Shown here: piece by piece, positions 36,244 through 44,751 of the stretch | Position numbering within the stretch: the first letter of the stretch is position 1 | How the letters are laid out: the number at the start of each line of letters is the position of its first letter | Assembly (NCBI RefSeq): GCF_002117005.1 | Contig: NZ_CP021023.1 | Span: 2,838,995-2,902,994 of the forward strand | Source: Sedimentisphaera salicampi | Lineage (GTDB): Bacteria; Planctomycetota; Phycisphaerae; Sedimentisphaerales; Sedimentisphaeraceae | Length of the DNA stretch: 64,000 nt | Direction of reading: 5' to 3' | Notes under the pieces: model-generated | What the model was told of the DNA's origin: nothing | The model's input: the letters and a program-made list of their open reading frames with translations, nothing else | Databases searched by the model: none | Position numbers and translations under genes: made by a program

Positions 36244-38187
36244 TTAGAAGCTGTCCACAGGCGGCGGATATTTGCCCGCTGCAAAGGCCTCTGTGCTTGC
36301 TATCACTGAGCCCACAGTTCCGCTGAGCCTCTCACCTTTCAGCTCGCTGATTCGTTTTTTCAGCTTTCTAACTTCCGGCAGAAGCTCTTTGACAGTCTCT
36401 CTGTCAAGCAGGCGAATATTTCTCATTGCGCTCAAAACGAGGATGCAGTGTTCTTCCTTGAGCCCTGATATCAGGATATCCTTCGCTTTCTTCGAATCTT
36501 TTTTCTTAAGCGTAAGCTTTGCTGCTTCATATCTTATGTATGGAGCGGAGTCTTCAAGCAGGGGTTCAATGTGCTGGAAGATATCATCTTTTTTCCAGTT
36601 TTGCGATTCTAACCCGATAAGCCCCCAGTACCTAACTGCCGGCTCCTCATCTTCGAGAGCTTTTATCTGTTTGCTCAATACCTTCCTGCCCTTGCCTACC
36701 AGCTCTGCAACGCTCATTATCTTTTCAAGGGGATAAACGCGGCTGTAGTCTTTAAATTCGAAAGGCGTGAACTTCCCGCCTCTGGTTTCAATTTCCCACG
36801 GATGAAGGAAGTGCAGATCGCGAATTTCAAGGATTTTATTTTGGTTTATAGACCGCATTTTCTCAAGGATTGATTCATACCCTGTTTTTTCAGCGAGGTT
36901 ATGCACATTCCATGGGTCGAATTTATAGTCGTAAAGAGCTTCTGCCGGCCTTCCTGGAGACATATACTCCTCAGCTGCTTCTTCAAGCTCTCCTGCTTTG
37001 TAGTAATCTCGCAGCAGGTGCATTATTTCTGCCCCGTCGCAGTATCTCTGAGGCTGGGCATACCCGAGATGCGGCATATAATTCCGCACATAGGTGTATC
37101 TTCCGTCAGATACCGTTCTGCTGTGCTGCTCGGCAGTGCCTACAATATTCGTGCTTCCGAAAATGAACTCTTTATCTATCTTCCCAGGCCCGAGCACTGG
37201 CGCGCCGGACATATTATCGCCAATCTTGGAGCCGGTTATATTGAGCACTGTCGGCCCGAGATCCACAAAGCTTATAAGCTTGTCGGTTTTGGTTCCGGGC
37301 TTGAGCTTCACAAGATCCCTGTATTTCTTCGGAACCCGCACAACCAGAGGCACTCTCAGGCCGAGCCCAAGCGGATTTGTCTTGAATCTCGGCATACCTT
37401 CGCCGTGGTCTGCGAAGAAAAATATTATTGTTTCTTCGTAAAGTCCGTCTTCTTTCAGCTTATCAAGCAGCTCGCCTATCTGCCGGTCAACGAGGGTTAT
37501 GCAGTCGTACATTCTCGCATAGGCTTTTCGCACTTCAGGCGTATCGTGATAGAATGGCGGAACCTTAACTTCTTCAGGTTTTGTTATTTCTTCAGGCGAA
37601 AGCTGAGATTGAATATTTTTCTTGAATCTTTCATAAGAATTTACCGAAACTCGGGACTGATGGCTGTCCAGAAAGTTTTGTACGTGGAAAAACGGCTGTC
37701 CGGGCTTTCTGTTTCGCCAAGTCGCTTTTCCGCTTGTTTCATCCCAAGTGCGTTTTGCCCAGTGCCATGCGTCTTTGAAGTTGTAGTCTTTTTTCTTGTT
37801 GTTGGTGCAGTAGTAGCCGTTTTTACGCAGGTATGTGGGAAAACCTTTCACTGAATCAGGGATAGCAGCTGCGCTTCTGTGATTCCCTCCGCCGAGCTGG
37901 CCTACATGCATACCGGTGATAAGAGCGGTTCTCGCCGGCGAGCATACAGGCGAGTTGGCAAAGGCGTTTGTGAAAAGCGTGCCTTCCTCTGCAAGCTTGT
38001 CAACGTTTGGGGTTTTGGCAACTTCATCGCCGTAACATCCGAAAAACAGGGAAGTGTCTTCAATAGTTATCCATAGAACGTTTGGTTTTTGCTTTGAATG
38101 ATTGTCTGCGAAAGACGAAACGGGATTTACGGCAGCTAATGATAAAGCAAGGCTGCCGGTGGATTTCAAAAATAAACGCCTGTTCAT
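36244..38187 (-). CDS. Tat-exported sulfatase with HEAT-like C-terminus
   Basis: This is a type I sulfatase. The formylglycine site is Cys82 in VCSPARTALITG (C-x-P-x-R). Metal and active-site residues are in NVLWITIEDTS (ligands at the first strand), FFFADHGEGMPR and the later GS/K-containing strands. The N-terminus NRRLFLKSTGSLALSLAA is a twin-arginine signal. Beyond the sulfatase fold, about residues 500-610 form pairs of helices (EPAVRYWGLIGLES, APYIRYEAAKLTL) like HEAT repeats. The family desulfates carbohydrates or other sulfate esters; substrate unknown. A formylglycine-generating enzyme is not in the window. Confidence 0.92.
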   Translation of the reverse strand: MNRRLFLKSTGSLALSLAAVNPVSSFADNHSKQKPNVLWITIEDTSLFFGCYGDEVAKTPNVDKLAEEGTLFTNAFANSPVCSPARTALITGMHVGQLGGGNHRSAAAIPDSVKGFPTYLRKNGYYCTNNKKKDYNFKDAWHWAKRTWDETSGKATWRNRKPGQPFFHVQNFLDSHQSRVSVNSYERFKKNIQSQLSPEEITKPEEVKVPPFYHDTPEVRKAYARMYDCITLVDRQIGELLDKLKEDGLYEETIIFFFADHGEGMPRFKTNPLGLGLRVPLVVRVPKKYRDLVKLKPGTKTDKLISFVDLGPTVLNITGSKIGDNMSGAPVLGPGKIDKEFIFGSTNIVGTAEQHSRTVSDGRYTYVRNYMPHLGYAQPQRYCDGAEIMHLLRDYYKAGELEEAAEEYMSPGRPAEALYDYKFDPWNVHNLAEKTGYESILEKMRSINQNKILEIRDLHFLHPWEIETRGGKFTPFEFKDYSRVYPLEKIMSVAELVGKGRKVLSKQIKALEDEEPAVRYWGLIGLESQNWKKDDIFQHIEPLLEDSAPYIRYEAAKLTLKKKDSKKAKDILISGLKEEHCILVLSAMRNIRLLDRETVKELLPEVRKLKKRISELKGERLSGTVGSVIASTEAFAAGKYPPPVDSF

Positions 38188-38499
38188 TGTAAATGCTCCT
38201 ATATGTTAATCTAATTAGCCTCAAACAGATTAAATTTAAAATGCTGCGGGTTGTCAAGATTATTATTTACGTTTTTTTTAATTTCCTGTTTGTCTGCGAT
38301 TTTTTGTTCGCCTTTTAGGGGCAGAATCTTTAAGGATAGAGGAATAATTCTTTACTTGAACACCAAAAACAGCCTAAGCGAAAAATAAGCCTTGTTAAAA
38401 GCTTGCAAGATATATTTGTAAAGTTATAATCGATTTATATAATTGCTATTTTGTGTTTGGCCAGTAATTCGAACTACGTAGTTAAGATAAGGATTTGCA
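38188..38499. other. Divergent region sulfatase / HTH protein
   Basis: These 312 AT-rich bases have no ORF and no clear hairpin. Promoters for both neighbouring genes are expected here; I cannot place them. Confidence 0.4.
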
Positions 38500-39696
38500 A
38501 TGTCCGAAAATTATTATACTCTTGAACAAGCCGCTGAAAAACTCGGAAAAACCCAGGAGCAGCTTAAAGAGTTAGCTAAGGTTAACGACATCAGCGAAAT
38601 GAGGGACGGCTCCAAGATTTTCTATAAAAAAGAAGATATTGATTCACTTGCCAAGCAGCAGGTTGATGATGATAATCTCAATGTTGAAGATTCCGTAATT
38701 GGTCTTGATGAAGAAAGCTCGCTTGGCGGGATTGATTCGCTTGATGATGAGAAATCTGACGAAGATCAAGGTGAGGAAGTTAATATTGATGAAGATATGG
38801 AGCAGATGATCGAGCTTTCTGATGCCGATACAGCAGTGGGTATGGACTCTCCTGATTCGGATTCTGATGAATCTGAGGGTAAGGAAAAGGAAGATGATGC
38901 AAGCTTCTCCGACGACAGCCTGCTCTCTCTGGCTGATACGATCTCCAGCGAGGAGGAAAGCAAGGGCTCTGCGCAGCAGGATGAAGAAAGCTCTAAGCAG
39001 CAGGGTTCTGAGGAAGAAGGGCAGGAACAGCAGCAGAGTTCGCAAGACCAGCAGGGCGAGCAGCAGATAGATGCAGATGCGGATATGGGCTCAGATGAGG
39101 AGGGTTCAGGAATTTTAGACTTGTCCCTTCAGGCGGATGATTCCCAGCTTGGTGCTGTTCTTGATGATATTCTCCCGGGAGCCGAAGGCGGCGGAGGAGA
39201 CGACGATTTCGACGATTTCGATGTAGGCTCTCTTGAGGAAGCAGAACAGCAGGATCAGCAGCAGACCGAACAAGAACAGCCCCCTCAGCCGGAAGAGGCA
39301 GAGACAGAGCAGACCCCCGCACAGGATGATTTGAGCTATCCGGAAGTAGAGCCGGAGCCGGAACCGGCCGCTGCAAGTGCTCCAGCCGCCGCTGCGGCAG
39401 CCTCATCAGCAGAAGAAGGCACCAGCTTCGGTTTTGCAATGCTTCTGCCTTTCATCGCAGTGGTTATGACGCTTGTGATACTTGCAGGTGTAGCTGTTAA
39501 TGGCTCAGAGCCGCTCTTTGTCCCCTTCGTTCAGCAGTACTTTGTATATATTGCAGGCGGCCTTGCCTTGGTTACTTTTATAATAGGTATTTCTGGTGCT
39601 TTCTCCGGAGGCTCGTCAAGCGGTAAAAAATCCAGCGGCAAGAAGTCTTCTAAGAAAGAAAAGAAAGCCAAGAGCAAGAAGAAGAAAAAGAAATAA
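38500..39696 (+). CDS. MerR-like HTH, acidic linker and two-TM protein with polylysine tail
   Basis: The protein has four visible parts. Residues 1-55 form an excisionase/MerR-like helix-turn-helix (YYTLEQAAEKLGKTQEQLKE...KIFYKKEDIDSLA). Residues 60-310 are strongly acidic and low-complexity (Asp, Glu, Ser, Gln). Residues about 315-370 contain two TM helices (MLLPFIAVVMTLVILAGVAV and YIAGGLALVTFIIGISGAF). The end is a run of Ser/Lys (KKSSGKKSSKKEKK). HTH proteins with long acidic linkers and C-terminal TM helices occur in planctomycetes, but their role is not known to me. The two-TM hairpin would put both the HTH and the Lys tail in the cytoplasm. The next gene is an OmpA-like lipoprotein 73 bases downstream. 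Confidence 0.8.
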   Translation: MSENYYTLEQAAEKLGKTQEQLKELAKVNDISEMRDGSKIFYKKEDIDSLAKQQVDDDNLNVEDSVIGLDEESSLGGIDSLDDEKSDEDQGEEVNIDEDMEQMIELSDADTAVGMDSPDSDSDESEGKEKEDDASFSDDSLLSLADTISSEEESKGSAQQDEESSKQQGSEEEGQEQQQSSQDQQGEQQIDADADMGSDEEGSGILDLSLQADDSQLGAVLDDILPGAEGGGGDDDFDDFDVGSLEEAEQQDQQQTEQEQPPQPEEAETEQTPAQDDLSYPEVEPEPEPAAASAPAAAAAASSAEEGTSFGFAMLLPFIAVVMTLVILAGVAVNGSEPLFVPFVQQYFVYIAGGLALVTFIIGISGAFSGGSSSGKKSSGKKSSKKEKKAKSKKKKKK

Positions 39697-39769
39697 TTAG
39701 CGAAAGTTTGCTTCGGAATTGATTGCGAAGCTTTCGTCTTCTGAATTTGTAGATAAGAGAGGTTGCTCA

Positions 39770-40543
39770 ATGAAGTATGGTATAATAACGGTTTTAGCTG
39801 CGTTTGCTTTTATGCTTAGCGGATGCGTATCACAAGGGGCGTACGACAGCCTTAAAATGAAGAATGAGACCCAGAGCCAGAGGATCTCAGAGCTTGAATC
39901 CAAATATAATTCTGCCAAGCTCGAGCTCAAGCAGCTCAGGGAGAAGCTCGAAACTGCAAGAGAGCTTGAAAACGCAGGTGAGCAGGCCGCTCAGGAAGAA
40001 ATAAAACTTCTTGAAGAAGCCCTCAAAGAGAAAAATGAGCTTGTTAAAAAGCTTCAGAAACAGCTTCTCGAAGGCGGGGTTAAGCTCCCGGCAGAGCTGA
40101 ATGTGATGCTTGAGGAGTTTGCTTCGGCCAATCCTGATCTCGTTACTTTCGACTCCGAGCGAGGCGTTGTTAAATTCAAGAGCGATCTTACCTTCTCTCC
40201 CGGCAGTGATAACATAAATTCTGAGGCTAAAAATGCTATCGCTAAATTCTGCGGGATTGTTAAGTCCGATCAGGCTGAGAAGTTTGATATAGTTATCGCC
40301 GGCCATACCGACGATATGAAGATTTCAAAGCCTTCTACCAAGCGTGAGCATCCTACAAACTGGCATCTTTCGGCTCACAGGGCAATCTCTGTTCTTCAGA
40401 GTATGCTTAATGAGAGCGTAAGCCCGGAGAGGCTCAGTGTGCGAGGTTATGGCGAATACAGGCCTGTCGCACCTAATAAGCCCAATAATGGCGGAAATGT
40501 TAAGAACAGGCGTGTGGAAATCTATATAGTGCCCCAAGGCTGA
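39770..40543 (+). CDS. OmpA-family peptidoglycan-binding lipoprotein
   Basis: The start at ATG 39770 gives a lipoprotein signal with lipobox LSGC (Cys about 19). A coiled-coil follows (about 30-110, leucine heptads with SELESKYNSAKLELKQLREKL). The C-terminal OmpA/MotB domain (about 130-257) has FSPGSDNINSEA, VIAGHTDD and LSVRGYGEYRPVAPN. OmpA domains bind peptidoglycan diaminopimelate, and the coiled coil would bridge envelope layers, as in Pal-like or OmpA-like anchors. The longer in-frame start at 39719 would hide the lipobox and is rejected. A strong terminator follows. Confidence 0.92.
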   Translation: MKYGIITVLAAFAFMLSGCVSQGAYDSLKMKNETQSQRISELESKYNSAKLELKQLREKLETARELENAGEQAAQEEIKLLEEALKEKNELVKKLQKQLLEGGVKLPAELNVMLEEFASANPDLVTFDSERGVVKFKSDLTFSPGSDNINSEAKNAIAKFCGIVKSDQAEKFDIVIAGHTDDMKISKPSTKREHPTNWHLSAHRAISVLQSMLNESVSPERLSVRGYGEYRPVAPNKPNNGGNVKNRRVEIYIVPQG

Positions 40544-40582
40544 TAAGCGAAAAGCTCAGCTGAGACGAATATTCGATTGTCC

Positions 40583-40616
40583 AACCCTTCCTTCAGATAA
40601 ACGGGAAGGGTTTTTT
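40583..40616 (+). terminator. Intrinsic terminator of the OmpA lipoprotein gene
   Basis: AACCCTTCC (40583-40591) pairs with GGAAGGGTT (40604-40612), then TTTT. It overlaps the stop codon of the convergent AsmA-like gene. Confidence 0.9.
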
Positions 40617-43600
40617 AATGGGGTATTCCAAAGGTTCGAGTCTTTATGGAGGGTTCAGATAAAGGCCCTTTAACCTGCACCTCGGCTATTAGCTTCCCGA
40701 TGGTGTTGAGCAGCTTTCCCCGAAGCGTTTCATCTTCAAACATAAACACCTGAAGACTCAAATCAAGCTTCTGGTTTTCAAGATTCATTTCACCCGCCCC
40801 TTGGAGCTTGAGACTTTCAAGCTGAATCACAGCATCAGATATAACCAGCCTGTCTTTGATTATATAGCCGCTGATTAGCCCGGTTTTGATTCTCTTCTCT
40901 GCCGGCTGTCTTGAAAACACCGCAGAAACAATCCTTGAGATAAGATTCTTTGATGTGATCTGGCTGTTCTTGAGAACTATATCGAGCCGTCCTTTTCTGA
41001 ATTCTTGCCTGCCTGCTACACCTTCCACGCTGAGCTGCGATGAGAGCATACCGGAAAGTGCGAGCCGTCCGTTTTTCTCCTCAACGGTGTCATTGAGAAG
41101 CTCACTGATATTAACATTGTTCAGATCGAGGGAGAAATCATATGCAGGCGGGGCATCTCCGGAAGGCATAAGGCGGTAATTAAAGCTTGCTGCCCCGCCG
41201 TAAAGGCTTGCCGAACCCTTCTCCGGAGAGGAAATTGCCCCGAGGGAGTAGTTAAAGCTTTGAGATACTTCTTTGAAGGCAGCTCCTTTGTAGAGCAGGC
41301 GGCTGCAGTAAAGATCTGCTTGAGCCTTTTGGAGCTCAAGGTTTTTGCTTAGATTGCAGCTTCCCGTTAGATTTCCTTCAGCAGAATGGGCTTCTTTGAT
41401 CCAGCCGGTTGATAAATCCTTAAATTCTAAGCGGAAGTTTTCGATGTCTATGTCTTCCTTCTCGCTGCTGAATTCAAGCCCTTCAAGCCTAAAATCAGCT
41501 TTCCCGCTGAATCCTGATAAATCTTTAAATTCGGCATTGCTCAGATTAACTGATTCTGCTGTAATATTATTTAAGGAATCAAGTTTCCCCTCTTCATATT
41601 TCACTCTGCCGTCTGCTTTGATTGATGCTTCAGGCAAATCCACGCTTTTCCCGCTTACCGAGTAGTTGAAAGCAGCGGGTTTATTCGTACCTGCCTTTAT
41701 ATCAACCGTTCCTGAAACATCTTCAAGCTTCAGCCCGTCTATTTCGGCCGTGTTATTCTGCAGCTCTGCCAGAGCTGTGATCTGGAGCGGCTTATCCTGC
41801 CCGGAGGAAAAATCTGCATCAATCCCGAGCTTGCCTTTAAGAAAGCTTTTATAATCTTCGCCAAGCAGCTCCAGACACCTCCCTGCCTCCAAATTCTCGC
41901 ACGAAAGCTCTCCCTCAAAGCCGCCGAGGCTTTTGTTCACTATTTCCCCGCCTGCTTTGGCAGTGAAGCTTCCGCCTGCAATCTCGGCTTTGATCATCTC
42001 TGCTCTCCAGCTTCCTTTCCCGGCTCTTATCTTCATTTGCGGGTCAGTGATTGTGAGCATACTTGGTTTGTAAACGATCTCATTTCCTGATATATCAGCA
42101 TCAAGATTCCAATCATTTTCTCTGTTTTCCTTGCTGAGCTCAAGCGTAAGTGTGCTTTGAGCATCTATGTAGAAATCATCCAGCATTCGGGCTGGGTCTT
42201 TGGGCAGAGAGCTGATTAGTACGCTGTCCAAGGTGAGCCCCTTGGCGAAAACTTCAAGGTCGTAATCAGGTTCGTTCAAAAGAGCATTTTCAATTGTGCC
42301 GCTGATGTTGAAGTTGGAATCGCCGGCAGTCCCTCTTATATCGGTTAGCGTTATTTCTTCGGGATTTACATTTATATCCCCTGTGATAGAACTTGCAGGC
42401 AGCGGGAACTTGCTCAGCTCAGCCTGAGCATTTTTTAGGTTTATATCGATAAGGTATCTCTTGCCTTTTTCGTTCCGCAGATACTGATATGTAAAGGCCA
42501 TTTCTCCTGAAGGATTTATCATATTCCAGATTTTCTTGAGCCTGGCGTCAAGGCTTTTGTAAACATCGTGGTTTATATAAGCCTCATTGGAATGAATTAT
42601 TATATCGCAGTTTGGATAATCCGGCAGACTTGTGCATTTAATATCGTGCCAGCCAGTGATTTTTGCTTCCTGATCTTTATGCGTGCATTTCAAGTCGAAT
42701 CGGTATTTTTCTGAGCTTAAGTCTATCTTACCGCTCACCTTAACCTCATAAGGGAAAAAAACGTAGCTTGCAGTCATTTTCTGCGGTCTTATTTCGCCTC
42801 TCATTTTCGGTTTTTGTGAAAGGCTTCCCCAAAGCTTAACCTCCGAATCCATTCTACCTTCCGGATTGAATTCTTTCAGGAAAGTTGTTGTACCCTTGCC
42901 TATAAAGCTGTAGAGTTTTTCATTCTCGTAAACCGCATTCACTTTTGTGATGGAGGAAAGCAGAATATTTTCAGTCTTCAAAGATAATCTGTAAGGAGCG
43001 TTCTTCTTTGAAAGATCAGCAGAACCTTCTGCTTCGATCTCAGTTTTGCTGGTTGAGGCATTAAATTTGAATCTAACAGGTCTGCTGGGCTTCCAGCTGG
43101 CATCAAGGCTTAGATCTTTGGTCATCCATTCGCTGCCGAACAGGCTGGCGTTCAAGTTCCCAGCCACGCGAATAAATCCTCTTTTTCCCGCTTTAATTTC
43201 TGCGTTTAGAAATGATGCCCCGAAAGCGGCGCCGGCAGGTGTATTGAGCATAATCTTATATGTATTATCACTGCCTTTTGAAGAAAGCTTAAGGCTGCTC
43301 AGGATAATATCCCCTTTATCAGGACTTTTGATTGCCACCCTCCCAGTCTCCAAATCAGGAAAACTGCCAGACTTGAATATGCTGTAAAAAGGGTGCGAGC
43401 TTATATTTTCAATGAAGTTTACAAATCTTGGATAAGCGTTCTGCGGGTCAGTTTCTGCTGAACCCGGTTTATAAATCATCACCTTTTCTGCTGTTATTTT
43501 CTCAATTGAAGGAGAAAGGAACCCATTTTCAAAAAGGGAGTAATCAACGACTGCCTTCCCCGCCGAGAAATTGAACTGTGAAGCCGATCCTTCCAGCCCG

Positions 43601-43788
43601 CTTACAATCAGGCTGTTTTCCCGCTTCTCAACTGCCTCATACTCAAGTTCTGCCCCGAAGGCGTTTTCAAGTCCTTGGGTGATCCTTGCCTCTAATATGT
43701 CGATTAAGCTGCCTCTGAAGCTGTACAGTGCAGCCGCCAAGCCGGCTGCTGCAAGAAGGATTATAGCTGTTTTAGTTAATTTTTTCAT
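40615..43788 (-). CDS. AsmA/TamB-like envelope protein
   Basis: The 1057-residue protein has an N-terminal membrane anchor (KTAIILLAAAGLAAALYSF, 6-24). A long, almost uninterrupted series of beta-strand repeats follows, of the type GxxxLxxxDVSGTVDIKAG, and the C-terminal domain ends in a motif (ITSKNLISRIVSAVF...MNLENQKLDLSLQVFMFED) typical of AsmA-like C-terminal regions. Such proteins form hydrophobic grooves and are linked to lipid transport or outer membrane assembly. There is no close match to TamB or YhdP that I can assert. It is last in a minus-strand run after the CPBP gene (105-base gap). Confidence 0.7.
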   Translation of the reverse strand: MKKLTKTAIILLAAAGLAAALYSFRGSLIDILEARITQGLENAFGAELEYEAVEKRENSLIVSGLEGSASQFNFSAGKAVVDYSLFENGFLSPSIEKITAEKVMIYKPGSAETDPQNAYPRFVNFIENISSHPFYSIFKSGSFPDLETGRVAIKSPDKGDIILSSLKLSSKGSDNTYKIMLNTPAGAAFGASFLNAEIKAGKRGFIRVAGNLNASLFGSEWMTKDLSLDASWKPSRPVRFKFNASTSKTEIEAEGSADLSKKNAPYRLSLKTENILLSSITKVNAVYENEKLYSFIGKGTTTFLKEFNPEGRMDSEVKLWGSLSQKPKMRGEIRPQKMTASYVFFPYEVKVSGKIDLSSEKYRFDLKCTHKDQEAKITGWHDIKCTSLPDYPNCDIIIHSNEAYINHDVYKSLDARLKKIWNMINPSGEMAFTYQYLRNEKGKRYLIDINLKNAQAELSKFPLPASSITGDINVNPEEITLTDIRGTAGDSNFNISGTIENALLNEPDYDLEVFAKGLTLDSVLISSLPKDPARMLDDFYIDAQSTLTLELSKENRENDWNLDADISGNEIVYKPSMLTITDPQMKIRAGKGSWRAEMIKAEIAGGSFTAKAGGEIVNKSLGGFEGELSCENLEAGRCLELLGEDYKSFLKGKLGIDADFSSGQDKPLQITALAELQNNTAEIDGLKLEDVSGTVDIKAGTNKPAAFNYSVSGKSVDLPEASIKADGRVKYEEGKLDSLNNITAESVNLSNAEFKDLSGFSGKADFRLEGLEFSSEKEDIDIENFRLEFKDLSTGWIKEAHSAEGNLTGSCNLSKNLELQKAQADLYCSRLLYKGAAFKEVSQSFNYSLGAISSPEKGSASLYGGAASFNYRLMPSGDAPPAYDFSLDLNNVNISELLNDTVEEKNGRLALSGMLSSQLSVEGVAGRQEFRKGRLDIVLKNSQITSKNLISRIVSAVFSRQPAEKRIKTGLISGYIIKDRLVISDAVIQLESLKLQGAGEMNLENQKLDLSLQVFMFEDETLRGKLLNTIGKLIAEVQVKGPLSEPSIKTRTFGIPH

Positions 43789-43893
43789 CGCTGAGAATAA
43801 TAATTACCCGCTTTTTAATATCAAGATGAATTCCTCAGTTCACAATGGAATACTTAATGGATTCTTTGCTGTGTAAGGCATTATGCTCATCCA

Positions 43894-44727
43894 TTACATC
43901 AGGCAGGCAGCTATCAGGTTATGCGCTGCGTGGGTTGAGGCCACAATCCCGAAACCCCTTATTCCGAATATTATTGAAAGGTATATCCCTGCAAGAAACC
44001 TGAATGTAAACGTGGATATTCGGAAAGGCTCGCCCGCAACAAATCTCCAGTCCATTATATAGAAGTAGTGATGGAGGCTGAAAAGAAGGCTCGAAACAAT
44101 TACCGCTGTTATAGTGGAGCGAATACGGGGCATACCGAAAAGCTTTTCGAAGATCAGTGTGGCAAAGGAAATCAGAAGAAGCCGGAAAACAAGTTCCTCG
44201 AAAATCCCTGCGCCAATCCCCGATACTATATTCACAGCGAACATACCTCCCGGGGTTTGCCAGTCTAAGGCGGCAGACATATCCGGCACCGCAGGTACAG
44301 GCGAGTATCCCGGGCCGTGCTGGCCGGCAATGTAGGTTATGCAGGAACTGCATACAAGCAGGGGGATTGTGAGTATAGTAGCCTCTGCAAAGATTATGGG
44401 AAGATCGCTCCATTCTACCTCAATCTTCTCCCGTGATTTTATCTGCACTATCCCAAGAGCAGCTATTACCACAAGCGGAGTGCCAACCCACGCCTGCATC
44501 TCAGAAAAATTCAGCCAGAGCAGAAATTTACGCACCCATTCAAAGGAAACCACAATTCCAGGGATGTGTTCAGTTTTTGTTGCGAAGAAATCGGGGCTGA
44601 GCGACGAAAGTCCTGCTTCGTAAACAACGATAAGGATAGACACGAGTATCAGCGAATATATAGGACGGGATGTCCTGTGCAGATACAAGTCCAGTTCGTG
44701 TGTCTTCCCTTTGCTACCAAAATTCAT
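43894..44727 (-). CDS. CPBP-family intramembrane metalloprotease
   Basis: The 277-residue multi-TM protein has the CPBP (Abi/CAAX-protease-like) motifs: FEELVFRLLL (EExxxR), FSLHHYF (FxxxH) and THAAHNLIAA. These residues form the glutamate/histidine active site within the membrane. Bacterial members can process prenylated or small membrane proteins or provide immunity to bacteriocins; the substrate here is unknown. It follows the malic enzyme gene by 24 bases. Confidence 0.88.
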   Translation of the reverse strand: MNFGSKGKTHELDLYLHRTSRPIYSLILVSILIVVYEAGLSSLSPDFFATKTEHIPGIVVSFEWVRKFLLWLNFSEMQAWVGTPLVVIAALGIVQIKSREKIEVEWSDLPIIFAEATILTIPLLVCSSCITYIAGQHGPGYSPVPAVPDMSAALDWQTPGGMFAVNIVSGIGAGIFEELVFRLLLISFATLIFEKLFGMPRIRSTITAVIVSSLLFSLHHYFYIMDWRFVAGEPFRISTFTFRFLAGIYLSIIFGIRGFGIVASTHAAHNLIAACLM

Positions 44728-44751
44728 ACAGGAATTCAGCTTTCCTAAGTT

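Noticed and set aside
36901-37854. 317-codon plus-strand frame opposite the sulfatase
   Set aside because: Antisense shadow of a gene with complete active-site motifs.
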